Part shown: positions 53,564-60,588 of the stretch, piece by piece
How the letters are laid out: every line of letters starts with the position of its first letter
Position numbering within the stretch: position 1 is the stretch's first letter
The notes under the pieces: generated by a model
The model's input: only the letters and a program-made list of their open reading frames with translations
Told to the model about the DNA's origin: nothing
Database searches by the model: none
Assembly (NCBI GenBank): GCA_900466475.1
Contig: UBMI01000021.1
Coordinates: 482,335-546,334 of the forward strand
DNA length: 64,000 bases
Source: Hyphomicrobiales bacterium
Lineage (GTDB): Bacteria > Pseudomonadota > Alphaproteobacteria > Rhizobiales > Rhizobiaceae
Reading direction: 5' to 3'
Position numbers and translations under genes: made by a program

Positions 53564-53755
53564 CTAGACCCCTTCCTGCCATGCGATCTGCTGATCGAGA
53601 TCGGCAATCGCGTTCCATGTGCTGTAAGCGAGGTGCGCCGAAGCAGCGACCGCGACGATCCATGAGATGAACCATATGATCAGCACCAGCCGAAACGGGA
53701 TCGACGGGCGATGCTCGATGATGATGAGATCCGCGAATGGGGTGAAGTGGTTCAT
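53564..53755 (-). CDS. Small membrane protein, 63 aa
   Basis: MNHFTPFADLIIIEHRPSIP and a membrane segment LVLIIWFISWIVAVAASAHLAY. Function unknown. It overlaps nothing but lies five bases after the previous gene and two before the HD gene, so it is probably translated with the operon. Confidence 0.5.
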   Translation of the reverse strand: MNHFTPFADLIIIEHRPSIPFRLVLIIWFISWIVAVAASAHLAYSTWNAIADLDQQIAWQEGV

Positions 53756-53760
53756 GGCGA

Positions 53761-53967
53761 TCAGGCCACGCGACGGACGGAACGCCGATCGGCGATCGTC
53801 TTGGCTTCGAGGCCGTAGCGCTTGATCTGGCGAGGCGTGAAGTGCTCGCCGCGCAGATCCTCATCCGTGCATCCGGGATGCGACAGCATGAAGTTGGCGA
53901 TTTCGAGCGCGATGTCGCGACCGATGACGGCGCGAACCGGCTCTACGATTGGGGTGTGGTGTAACAT
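53761..53967 (-). CDS. First gene of the leftward operon, 68 aa
   Basis: 68 residues: MLHHTPIVEPVRAVIGRDIA and a helix-turn-helix-like GCTDEDLRGEHFTPRQIKRYG near 32-52, then basic residues. It could be a small DNA-binding protein. It starts about 25 bases downstream of the predicted leftward promoter; its GGAG ribosome binding site lies in one arm of a possible hairpin. Confidence 0.55.
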   Translation of the reverse strand: MLHHTPIVEPVRAVIGRDIALEIANFMLSHPGCTDEDLRGEHFTPRQIKRYGLEAKTIADRRSVRRVA

Positions 53968-53998
53968 GTTCGGCTCCAGCCATGTTGTGACTGGAGCA

Positions 53999-54027
53999 AA
54001 TATGCGCTAAGCATAATCTACTGGCAA
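53999..54027 (-). promoter_or_regulatory. Leftward early promoter (PL-like)
   Basis: Minus strand: TTGCCA (-35, 54022-54027), 17 bases, CATATT (-10, 53999-54004). Two operator sites flank and overlap it, one across the -10, as at the rightward promoter. Confidence 0.6.
54000..54016. promoter_or_regulatory. CI operator OL-proximal
   Basis: ATATGC-GCTAA-GCATAA. Same 17-bp pattern TTATGC-N5-GCATAA as the sites at the CI/Cro gap, with one outer mismatch. It covers the predicted leftward -10. Confidence 0.7.
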
Positions 54028-54034
54028 GCGAAAT

Positions 54035-54051
54035 CTATGCGTTGTGCATAA
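54035..54051. promoter_or_regulatory. CI operator OL-distal
   Basis: CTATGC-GTTGT-GCATAA, same pattern with one outer mismatch, centre 35 bases from the other OL site. Upstream of the leftward -35. Confidence 0.68.
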
Positions 54052-54114
54052 TCAACCGATTTTGCCGCTGATGACTATTCAATGTGAATAGATCTAGGCG
54101 ATTGATTCGATAGG

Positions 54115-54792
54115 TCATTCTCGGGTCACAGAAAAAAGGACGCGTCCAATGATCGCGACCACATCCTCATCACCGGTGCCCTCCTCAATCGATATAGGTG
54201 ATTGATATCGAGGGTCATCGCTCTCCGGGATCAACCAAAACTTTCCTTCCTGGTCGCGGTACAGAGTTTTCACCGTATGCTCCGTCTCGCCCGAGGCGCG
54301 ACGACGTTCAACGATATATCTCTTGCCGGGTATCGGCTCTTCCTGTGTTTCGGATACATCGTTGAAGACCAGGACGGTGCGCTCAGGATAACGTTTGTTC
54401 ATCGATGGCCCGCGCGTCTCCGCCCCATATAGGGTGAAGCCTTTCCATTCCCGATCGTCGGGGATGTAAACGGTATATTGGTCCTCGTGCGGCCACTCCC
54501 AACTTTCAGCCCAAGCGCCGGCTTCGACATGAGCTGCGACAGTGACGTGTCGCGTGCCTTTTGCTCCAGTGGGCGGACCTCGACCAGTCAGAAGGTAGTC
54601 GAGCGACATCTTAAACCGCCGCGCATAGAGTTGCGCCGCCTCCCGCTCAACGCCTCGGCTTCCGTTCTCATGCCCGGCATAGGTGGGGTAAGCCACACCG
54701 AGAGACTCGGCGGCTTCGCTGGCTGTCTTAAAGCCGGCAAGGATACGGCCTTCCTTGAGCCGCTTTGCAATATCATCTTTGCTGTTCTTCAT
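54115..54792 (-). CDS. cI: CI-like repressor (HTH + S24 autopeptidase)
   Basis: 225 residues. N-terminal XRE helix-turn-helix (KTASEAAESLGVAYPTYAGHENG near 22-44); then a LexA/S24 fold with probable cleavage site A91-G92 (VEAGAW), nucleophile S130 (RGPSMNKRY) and Lys175 (HTVKTL), both present. So the protein should be SOS-inducible by RecA-stimulated self-cleavage. The start at 54792 has no Shine-Dalgarno and lies against an operator. It represses the divergent cro and the leftward operon. Confidence 0.9.
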   Translation of the reverse strand: MKNSKDDIAKRLKEGRILAGFKTASEAAESLGVAYPTYAGHENGSRGVEREAAQLYARRFKMSLDYLLTGRGPPTGAKGTRHVTVAAHVEAGAWAESWEWPHEDQYTVYIPDDREWKGFTLYGAETRGPSMNKRYPERTVLVFNDVSETQEEPIPGKRYIVERRRASGETEHTVKTLYRDQEGKFWLIPESDDPRYQSPISIEEGTGDEDVVAIIGRVLFSVTRE

Positions 54793-54793
54793 A

Positions 54794-54810
54794 TTATTCA
54801 CATCGCATAA
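54794..54810. promoter_or_regulatory. CI operator OR, next to cI start
   Basis: TTATTC-ACATC-GCATAA, one mismatch in the left arm. Its edge is one base from the cI ATG. Confidence 0.7.
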
Positions 54811-54814
54811 AAGA

Positions 54815-54831
54815 TTATGCATGAGGCATTG
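54815..54831. promoter_or_regulatory. CI operator OR, central
   Basis: TTATGC-ATGAG-GCATTG, perfect left arm, two mismatches in the right arm. It overlaps the rightward -35. Confidence 0.65.
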
Positions 54832-54857
54832 ACAGTGGATTATGCATTGCGCATAAT
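54829..54857 (+). promoter_or_regulatory. Rightward early promoter (PR-like) for cro
   Basis: TTGACA (54829-54834), 17 bases, CATAAT (54852-54857). The predicted start is near 54864, the A of the cro ATG, so cro mRNA is probably leaderless. Confidence 0.75.
54840..54856. promoter_or_regulatory. CI operator OR, consensus
   Basis: TTATGC-ATTGC-GCATAA, a perfect 6-bp dyad with five-base spacer, covering the rightward -10. This is the best of five sites. Confidence 0.8.
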
Positions 54858-54863
54858 TTCCGC

Positions 54864-55049
54864 ATGACTGAGCCAAATGACATCATTGCCGTCAGAGAGA
54901 AGCGCCGCTGGAGCCAGCAGGAGCTAGCGGATTTTGTTGGCGTCGATCAGGGCACGGTATCCAAATGGGAAACCGGAAAATCTCGCCCCTCTCGACCCGC
55001 TAGCCGTTTGCTCGATCAGCTTCGAGAGGAAGGCGAGGCGGTTAGGTGA
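54864..55049 (+). CDS. cro: Cro-like HTH protein
   Basis: 61 residues, essentially one XRE helix-turn-helix (WSQQELADFVGVDQGTVSKWE near 16-36). As in lambda, it would bind the shared operators and favour lytic growth by blocking cI. No Shine-Dalgarno precedes the ATG, in line with a leaderless transcript from the promoter whose start falls on the ATG. It heads the rightward operon, though a hairpin lies before the next gene. Confidence 0.85.
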   Translation: MTEPNDIIAVREKRRWSQQELADFVGVDQGTVSKWETGKSRPSRPASRLLDQLREEGEAVR

Positions 55050-55165
55050 TTTGGTCAACTGCATGTGGTCACCCCTGATTTGATGGAGTGACCATACGGG
55101 CGCGCTGAACGCCCTTCACGACAAGAAATTCAGAAAAGTTTGCCTTGATTTCGAGGGGTGGTTTC

Positions 55166-55639
55166 GTGCGCTCAATTTCCGACAAGCAGCAGCTGACATT
55201 GAAGGCCGCGACCCGCCGCGCCGTGGATATGGCTGGCGGCGGCGACAGCTTTCAGCATGTGACGCGCGCCAGGGGACCGCAGCTGTCCCGGTACGGCTCG
55301 ACGAGTGAGGACAACCTCGACAAGTTCATCCCGATCGATGTCGCCGTCGAGGCCGATCAGGAGGCCGGCGCGCCGATCATCCTTTCTGCTATGGCAGAAA
55401 TGCTGGGCTACAAGGTCGTCCCGCATGAGGCTGTCCACGCTTCGACAGCCCATCCGATCACAGTGCGCGACGCGCTGCGGATTGCCAACGAAGCGGCCGA
55501 TGTCGTCAAGGCCATCACTGATGCGCTCGATACCGACAACATCATCGACGCCGCGGAAGAAAAGGTCATCACGCGCGAGATCGATGAAGTCATGCGCACG
55601 CTCGTCGAGACACTGCATCGGGCAAAGGTGCGCGCATGA
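55166..55639 (+). CDS. CII-like phage regulatory protein
   Basis: 157 residues with LKAATRRAVDMAGGGDSFQHV, PQLSRYGSTSEDNLDKFIPIDVAVEADQEAG, and LSAMAEMLGYKVVP, which fit the phage regulatory CII-family pattern (helix-turn-helix then small helical domain). Role in activation of establishment or late genes is inferred. The GTG start at 55166 follows GAGGGG at eight bases. Its stop overlaps the next gene (ATGA). Confidence 0.5.
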   Translation: MRSISDKQQLTLKAATRRAVDMAGGGDSFQHVTRARGPQLSRYGSTSEDNLDKFIPIDVAVEADQEAGAPIILSAMAEMLGYKVVPHEAVHASTAHPITVRDALRIANEAADVVKAITDALDTDNIIDAAEEKVITREIDEVMRTLVETLHRAKVRA

Positions 55640-55845
55640 GGCGGATACTTTCGCGTCCTGAAACCCAGCCGCTCGAATGCGCCGACTGCGGCGCGACGAT
55701 GACGATGGGTGAATTCATTGAGAATTGGTGCCTGCGCTGCCGCCTGCCCGACATCGTCGACGGCGCGGCAAGGGATCTGCGCCGTCGCCGTATTGCCGAG
55801 CGCGGCGCTGATCTTCATCGAAGCGCTAAGAGGATGGCACGATGA
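55636..55845 (+). CDS. Zinc-finger-like phage protein, 69 aa
   Basis: 69 residues with two cysteine pairs, C-A-D-C and C-L-R-C, about 15 residues apart, likely one zinc ribbon. It overlaps the CII-like and helicase genes by ATGA, so it is part of the translational chain. Function unknown. Confidence 0.6.
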   Translation: MRRILSRPETQPLECADCGATMTMGEFIENWCLRCRLPDIVDGAARDLRRRRIAERGADLHRSAKRMAR

Positions 55846-57230
55846 ACGACGCGTATCAGGCATTCCTCGAGCGCAAACGGATCCTCGATCCGGCAACAGG
55901 TATTTCGGGTAGGTTGGAGTTGCCGGAATTCTTCAAACCGCATCAGTCGGACATCACGGGATGGGCATTGCGCCGCGGCCGCGCGGCGATTTTCGCCGGG
56001 ACAGGTCTCGGCAAGACGCTGATGGAATTGGTCTGGGCGCGTGAGGTTTCGCGTGAGACGCGCCGCCCGGTCCTCCTGCTCGCGCCGCTCGCCGTATCGG
56101 CGCAGCACGGCAATGAGGCCACGAAGTTCGGCATATCGGCATCAGTGGTCAATGCTGCGTCGGGTGACGCGATCGACATCACCAATTACCAGAAGCTCGA
56201 TCATTTCAACCTCGACGGCTTCGGTGGTATCGCGCTTGATGAAAGCTCTATCCTGAAGAATGTCGACGGTCACTACCGTACACGGCTAATCGCGGAAGCA
56301 TCGCGCCTACCGTTCCGGCTGGCTGCGACCGCAACGCCTGCGCCGAACGATTTCATGGAGCTTGGCAACCATGCCGAGTTCCTGGGCGTGATGTCCTATA
56401 CCGATATGTTGGCGACCTTCTTCGTCCATGACGGCGGCGACACCAAGAAGTGGCGGCTGAAGGGGCATGCCGAGGACGAGTTCTGGAAATGGATGGCGTC
56501 CTGGGCGGTGATGCTGCGCAAGCCTTCCGATCTCGGTTATCCCGATGACGGATATGATCTGCCGCCACTTTCCTATCATCACCATCGCGTCGCCGTCGAT
56601 TTCAAGCCGAGCTTCGAGACCGGAACCTTGTTTCCGATGGAGGCCCGCACGCTTTCCGAGCGGCTGGCCGCAAGGCGCGAGAGCGTCGGCGACCGGACGC
56701 GCATGGCCGTCGAGATGACTCCCCGCGATCTGCCTTATGTCTGGTGGTGCAACCTCAATGACGAAGCTGACCAGATTACCAGAAACCTGCCGGGCGCGGT
56801 CAATCTCTCGGGTGCTGACAGCGATCGGGAGAAGGCCAGAAAGCTCATGGCATTCAGTGACGGAACGATCCGTCACCTGGTGACCAAGCCGTCAATCGCC
56901 GGGTTCGGCATGAATTGGCAGCATTGCTGCAAGACCGGCTTCGTCGGCCTCAATGACAGCTTCGAGCAGATCTACCAGTCGATCCGCCGATTCTGGCGGT
57001 TCGGCCAGCTTCTCCCTGTCGATGTCGATTTTCTGGCGTCCGAACGTGAGGGCGCGGTGGTCGCGAACTACCGCCGCAAGGAAGCTGATGCCGAGCACAT
57101 GGCGGCAAAGATGGTCGCGCACATGGCGGACCTTTCGAGCGCCGCAGTTCGTGGCGCTGTGCGCGACCGACCAGATTACGCGCCCGAACGGGCAATGAGC
57201 ATTCCATCATGGCTGGGGGAGGCTGCATGA
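55842..57230 (+). CDS. SNF2/DEAD-type helicase, methyltransferase partner
   Basis: 462 residues. Walker A GTGLGKT (53-59), DES-S box (ALDESSILKN, D133), ATATPAPNDF (motif III), and motif VI-like QSIRRFWRFGQ near 379-389. An SF2 helicase-like ATPase of the phage/SNF2 group. ATGA overlap with the downstream DNA methyltransferase gene suggests they act together on DNA. Confidence 0.82.
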   Translation: MNDAYQAFLERKRILDPATGISGRLELPEFFKPHQSDITGWALRRGRAAIFAGTGLGKTLMELVWAREVSRETRRPVLLLAPLAVSAQHGNEATKFGISASVVNAASGDAIDITNYQKLDHFNLDGFGGIALDESSILKNVDGHYRTRLIAEASRLPFRLAATATPAPNDFMELGNHAEFLGVMSYTDMLATFFVHDGGDTKKWRLKGHAEDEFWKWMASWAVMLRKPSDLGYPDDGYDLPPLSYHHHRVAVDFKPSFETGTLFPMEARTLSERLAARRESVGDRTRMAVEMTPRDLPYVWWCNLNDEADQITRNLPGAVNLSGADSDREKARKLMAFSDGTIRHLVTKPSIAGFGMNWQHCCKTGFVGLNDSFEQIYQSIRRFWRFGQLLPVDVDFLASEREGAVVANYRRKEADAEHMAAKMVAHMADLSSAAVRGAVRDRPDYAPERAMSIPSWLGEAA

Positions 57231-58243
57231 CTATCAAGGCAATCGACGAGGTCATTACCGACCGCTACGCGCTCTACCAGGGCGACTGCTGCGAACTGAT
57301 CAAGGGCCTGCCCGATGCATCTGTGCATTTCGGCATTCATTCGCCACCGTTCGAGGGGCTCTACAAGTTTTCCAACTATGACCGCGACATCAGCAATAAT
57401 GAGGGCGCGGATTTTTGGGAGCATTACGGCTTCCTGATCGCCGAGCTGCTGCGCGTCACCAAGCCGGGTCGCCTGCATTCCGTCCACTGCATGCAGCTGC
57501 CGACAAGCAAGAACCGCGACGGCTTCATTGGCATGCGTGATTTCCGAGGCGAGATCGTGCGCGCTTACCAGGCGGCCGGCTGGATATTCCATTCGGAAGT
57601 CTGCATCTGGAAAGACCCAGTCGTCGCTCAGCAGCGCACGAAAAGCATCCGCCTTCTTCACAAGCAGATCGTCAAGGACTCGGCCATGAGCGGCATGGGG
57701 CTGGCGGACTATATCGTCAGCTTCCGCAAGCCTGGCGACAATGCCGAGCCGGTCTCCGGGATGTTCGATACATTCCATGGTGAAGGTCTCGATATCAGCC
57801 AGGACGGATACGCCGAGTATTGCCGCAAGAGTGCGATCGAGCGTCCCGGCTTCAAACCGTGGCCGATGGAGATGTGGCGATCGGTGCTGGTGTGGCAGCG
57901 TTATGCCTCGCCGGTGTGGAGCGACATCCGTCAGACGCGCACGTTGCAGTATCGTGCGGCGCGCGACCGTAAGGATGAGCAGCACATCTCGCCGCTGCAG
58001 CTCGACGTGATCGAGCGTTGCGTCGACCTCTGGTCGGCGCGCGGTGAAACCGTTCTGACACCGTTTCTTGGGATCGGCTCGGAGGTGTTCGCTTCCGTTG
58101 ACATGGGCAGGCGCGGGATCGGTTTCGAGCTGAAGCCGTCCTATTTCCGGCAGGCGGTTCGCAATCTTGCCGAACTCGACAAGCCGGAAGAACAACGGCT
58201 GTTTGAGGACCCAGAGCAAGAACTGGAGCCGGAAGATGTATAG
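57227..58243 (+). CDS. Beta-class DNA methyltransferase (N4/N6)
   Basis: 338 residues. Motif IV HSPPF at 38-42, motif I-like FLGIGSE at 280-286; motif IV first marks a beta-class amino-methyltransferase (N4-cytosine or N6-adenine; SPP favours N4-C). No target-recognition domain is recognised. The paired helicase sits directly upstream; no restriction nuclease partner is visible. It may protect phage DNA or modify host signals. Confidence 0.85.
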   Translation: MTIKAIDEVITDRYALYQGDCCELIKGLPDASVHFGIHSPPFEGLYKFSNYDRDISNNEGADFWEHYGFLIAELLRVTKPGRLHSVHCMQLPTSKNRDGFIGMRDFRGEIVRAYQAAGWIFHSEVCIWKDPVVAQQRTKSIRLLHKQIVKDSAMSGMGLADYIVSFRKPGDNAEPVSGMFDTFHGEGLDISQDGYAEYCRKSAIERPGFKPWPMEMWRSVLVWQRYASPVWSDIRQTRTLQYRAARDRKDEQHISPLQLDVIERCVDLWSARGETVLTPFLGIGSEVFASVDMGRRGIGFELKPSYFRQAVRNLAELDKPEEQRLFEDPEQELEPEDV

Positions 58244-58631
58244 CGGCGTTCGGCTCCTGCTCGTCACCGACAATCCGGCAAAGGCCCTCAACTATATGCT
58301 GGAATGCACTGAGGACGATGCTCCGGCATGGGTGCGCGCGATCACACTGCCTGAGCAGATCCTCGCCATTCCGGATGGCATGAAGTGCCAGGGCTTGTGG
58401 TTCAACGGCCGCAAGAACTCCCATCAAGCAATGAACGCGTGGCGCGACCGTCGTCGTGGAGGCGGACTGCGGCCGCTCAAGGATGCGGATTGGGACAGGA
58501 TCGTCCAGTTCTCGGCGAAACGCCGCATCGCGGCAGGCGCACGGCTGCCCGAAGAACCGCAGGCTGAGCCGGTCGATCATCGGCCGCCGGAGCAGATCAA
58601 GGATCTCGTTCTCTCACAGAGGTGGAAATGA
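58236..58631 (+). CDS. Hypothetical phage protein, 131 aa
   Basis: 131 residues; MYSGVRLLLVTDNPAKALNY start and a basic C-terminal half (AWRDRRRGGGLRPLKDADWDRI). No family recognised. The start at 58236 overlaps the methyltransferase stop, and its own stop overlaps the next start, a translational chain. Confidence 0.55.
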   Translation: MYSGVRLLLVTDNPAKALNYMLECTEDDAPAWVRAITLPEQILAIPDGMKCQGLWFNGRKNSHQAMNAWRDRRRGGGLRPLKDADWDRIVQFSAKRRIAAGARLPEEPQAEPVDHRPPEQIKDLVLSQRWK

Positions 58632-58966
58632 CGTTGCTTGCTCCCAAGCGCAGCCCGCGTGTGCTGCTCATCATCGCCCCGTCTCTCTATGAATGCTACC
58701 TGACGGCAAAGGAGTTCGGCCTGACGCCTGGTCAGATCGAGAATTTCCGCAATGTGACGAAGCCGATCGAGCTGCGGGGTGTTACACCAGGATCTCCCTT
58801 CATCACATATAATCGGACCAGATGGTCCGCCACGCCGCAAGGATATGAACTCGATCAGGTTCTGACGGCTTTGCAGCGGCTAGGTCGCGTGCGGATTATG
58901 CAGGATGATGACCTGCCGAACTACCGCTCATTTGAGGGCGTTCCGCTTCGCGAGGCGCGCGCATGA
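58628..58966 (+). CDS. Hypothetical phage protein, 112 aa
   Basis: 112 residues beginning MTLLAPKRSPRVLLIIAPSL. It has a C-terminal YELDQVLTALQRLGRVRIMQDDDLP that could form a helical and strand unit. Family not recognised. Coupled to its neighbours by ATGA overlaps on both sides. Confidence 0.55.
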   Translation: MTLLAPKRSPRVLLIIAPSLYECYLTAKEFGLTPGQIENFRNVTKPIELRGVTPGSPFITYNRTRWSATPQGYELDQVLTALQRLGRVRIMQDDDLPNYRSFEGVPLREARA

Positions 58967-59343
58967 TGGGCGCTGATACGTCGTCACCCGATCAACCGCG
59001 TGAGCGTTCAAATCTGAGGGCGCGTGTACACGCTTGCCTCGAGTGCGGGGAAAGAACGGAAAAGACGGGAGATTTCTGCTCTGCGGGTTGTCGTTTCGAC
59101 TTCAATAATCGCCGTAAGAAGCGCGGGGCTGAGCTTTACGATCTGTACATGGCCCTTCGTTTCGATCGGTCTACGGCCAAGGCACTCGGGGTGTTCCAGG
59201 CGATAAGCCGGTTGGCTTCGACGTTTCGCCAGGAGGATCACGACAGGCGAGGAAGCCGACGCAGCTGGCGAGCGCCGCATCTCGTTCTTGAGGAGCGACC
59301 TTGGCTGAGATCGGTCGTCACCAGAATCAGGAGCGGACGATGA
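58963..59343 (+). CDS. Phage zinc-ribbon protein, 126 aa
   Basis: 126 residues. CLECG and FCSAGCR give four cysteines of a zinc ribbon, followed by the phrase FNNRRKKRGAELYDLYMALRF, which is characteristic of a family of phage zinc proteins of unknown function. It is in the primase operon, ATGA overlapped with the primase gene. Confidence 0.65.
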   Translation: MMGADTSSPDQPRERSNLRARVHACLECGERTEKTGDFCSAGCRFDFNNRRKKRGAELYDLYMALRFDRSTAKALGVFQAISRLASTFRQEDHDRRGSRRSWRAPHLVLEERPWLRSVVTRIRSGR

Positions 59344-60587
59344 TCGATGCCATCGATCTCTTCATCGAAGAGGCGCGCGTCGTAACCGTTACCGGTGCGG
59401 CGAAGATGCTCGGCATCCAGCATCGAGACGCCGTCTATGTTGGCGACGATAACAGGAACTACGCAGGCCCGTGCCCGTCATGCGGCGGGAAAGATCGCTT
59501 CTCGATCAATGTCCGCATGCAGGCGTTCAATTGTCGCCAGTGCGGTGGCAAGGGGCGTGACGGCATCAGCCTGATGGCGTTGGCAAACCACCACAACCTG
59601 CATCAGCGCAAAGGCTTGCTGGGTGCGTGCGCCGACGTTCTTGGCCGCGAGGTTCCGGATGCGGATCAGCGCGAAACCGACAAGGATCGGCAGGATCGTC
59701 TCGACAGGATCGCGGAACGCAAACGCCAGAATGAAGAGCAAGCACAAGCGGCCGGCGATCAGCAGAATGCATTTCGCGAGAGGGAGGTCCGCAAGGCTCG
59801 CGGCATATGGCTGCAATCGCCGGAACGCCCTGATGCATTGCTCGGAGAATATCTGTATCGGCGGACAGGATACCGGATGCATGAAGCGGTCTTTGCCAAT
59901 CTTCGTCTCGCGCCAAACTGCACCTATTGGCATGGGCGCGACAATCGCGGTTTTGAAATCGCCTTTTACAGCGGTCCAGCGATGGTTGCGCCGTTCGTCA
60001 ATGTCGAAGGCGCGATCACCGGTTGCCATCAGACATGGATCGACATCCGCAATCCACCGAAATTCCGCGCCAAGCTGCTCGATGCTGACGGGTCGCCGCT
60101 ACCTGCCAAGAAGATGCGCGGCGTCAAGCGTGGCAGCTTCATACCGCTCTTTGGGCTGATGACATCAGCCAGATGGGTTGGCGGCGAAGGGATCGAGAAC
60201 GGATTATCGATCGCCGGCGCTGAGGGTTTTCGAGCTGACACGTTCTATTTTGCTGCCGGCGACCTAGGCAATCTCTGCGGGCCCGCAGATCCGAAATCAT
60301 CTTTCGCTCACCCGCACGAGACGATGCAGGACAGGCGCGGCCGCATTCGCGCGGTTCGGGTTCAAGGGCCGGTTCCGAAGCAAGATCAGGCTCCGGATGA
60401 GGCCATGCGTATCCCAGATCACGTTGATCATTTGGTGATGCTGGCAGATGGCGACAGTGAGCCGATTATGACGGCCGCCGCCATGGCGAGAGCTGAAGCG
60501 CGTTTCGATAGGCAAGATCGTGAGATCGAAATCTGGTGGGCGCCTGTTGGGCAGGACTTTTCTGAATTGATGGCAAGTGGGGCATAG
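59340..60587 (+). CDS. DNA primase (zinc finger + Toprim)
   Basis: 415 residues. The zinc finger has C45-P-S-C48 and C65-R-Q-C68; the Toprim region has GGEGIENGLSIAG near 284 and LADGD near 373. The zinc-finger primase and the SF3 helicase downstream form a primase-helicase pair, as in other phage replication modules. The start at 59340 overlaps the previous stop (ATGA). Confidence 0.85.
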   Translation: MIDAIDLFIEEARVVTVTGAAKMLGIQHRDAVYVGDDNRNYAGPCPSCGGKDRFSINVRMQAFNCRQCGGKGRDGISLMALANHHNLHQRKGLLGACADVLGREVPDADQRETDKDRQDRLDRIAERKRQNEEQAQAAGDQQNAFREREVRKARGIWLQSPERPDALLGEYLYRRTGYRMHEAVFANLRLAPNCTYWHGRDNRGFEIAFYSGPAMVAPFVNVEGAITGCHQTWIDIRNPPKFRAKLLDADGSPLPAKKMRGVKRGSFIPLFGLMTSARWVGGEGIENGLSIAGAEGFRADTFYFAAGDLGNLCGPADPKSSFAHPHETMQDRRGRIRAVRVQGPVPKQDQAPDEAMRIPDHVDHLVMLADGDSEPIMTAAAMARAEARFDRQDREIEIWWAPVGQDFSELMASGA

Positions 60588-60588
60588 C

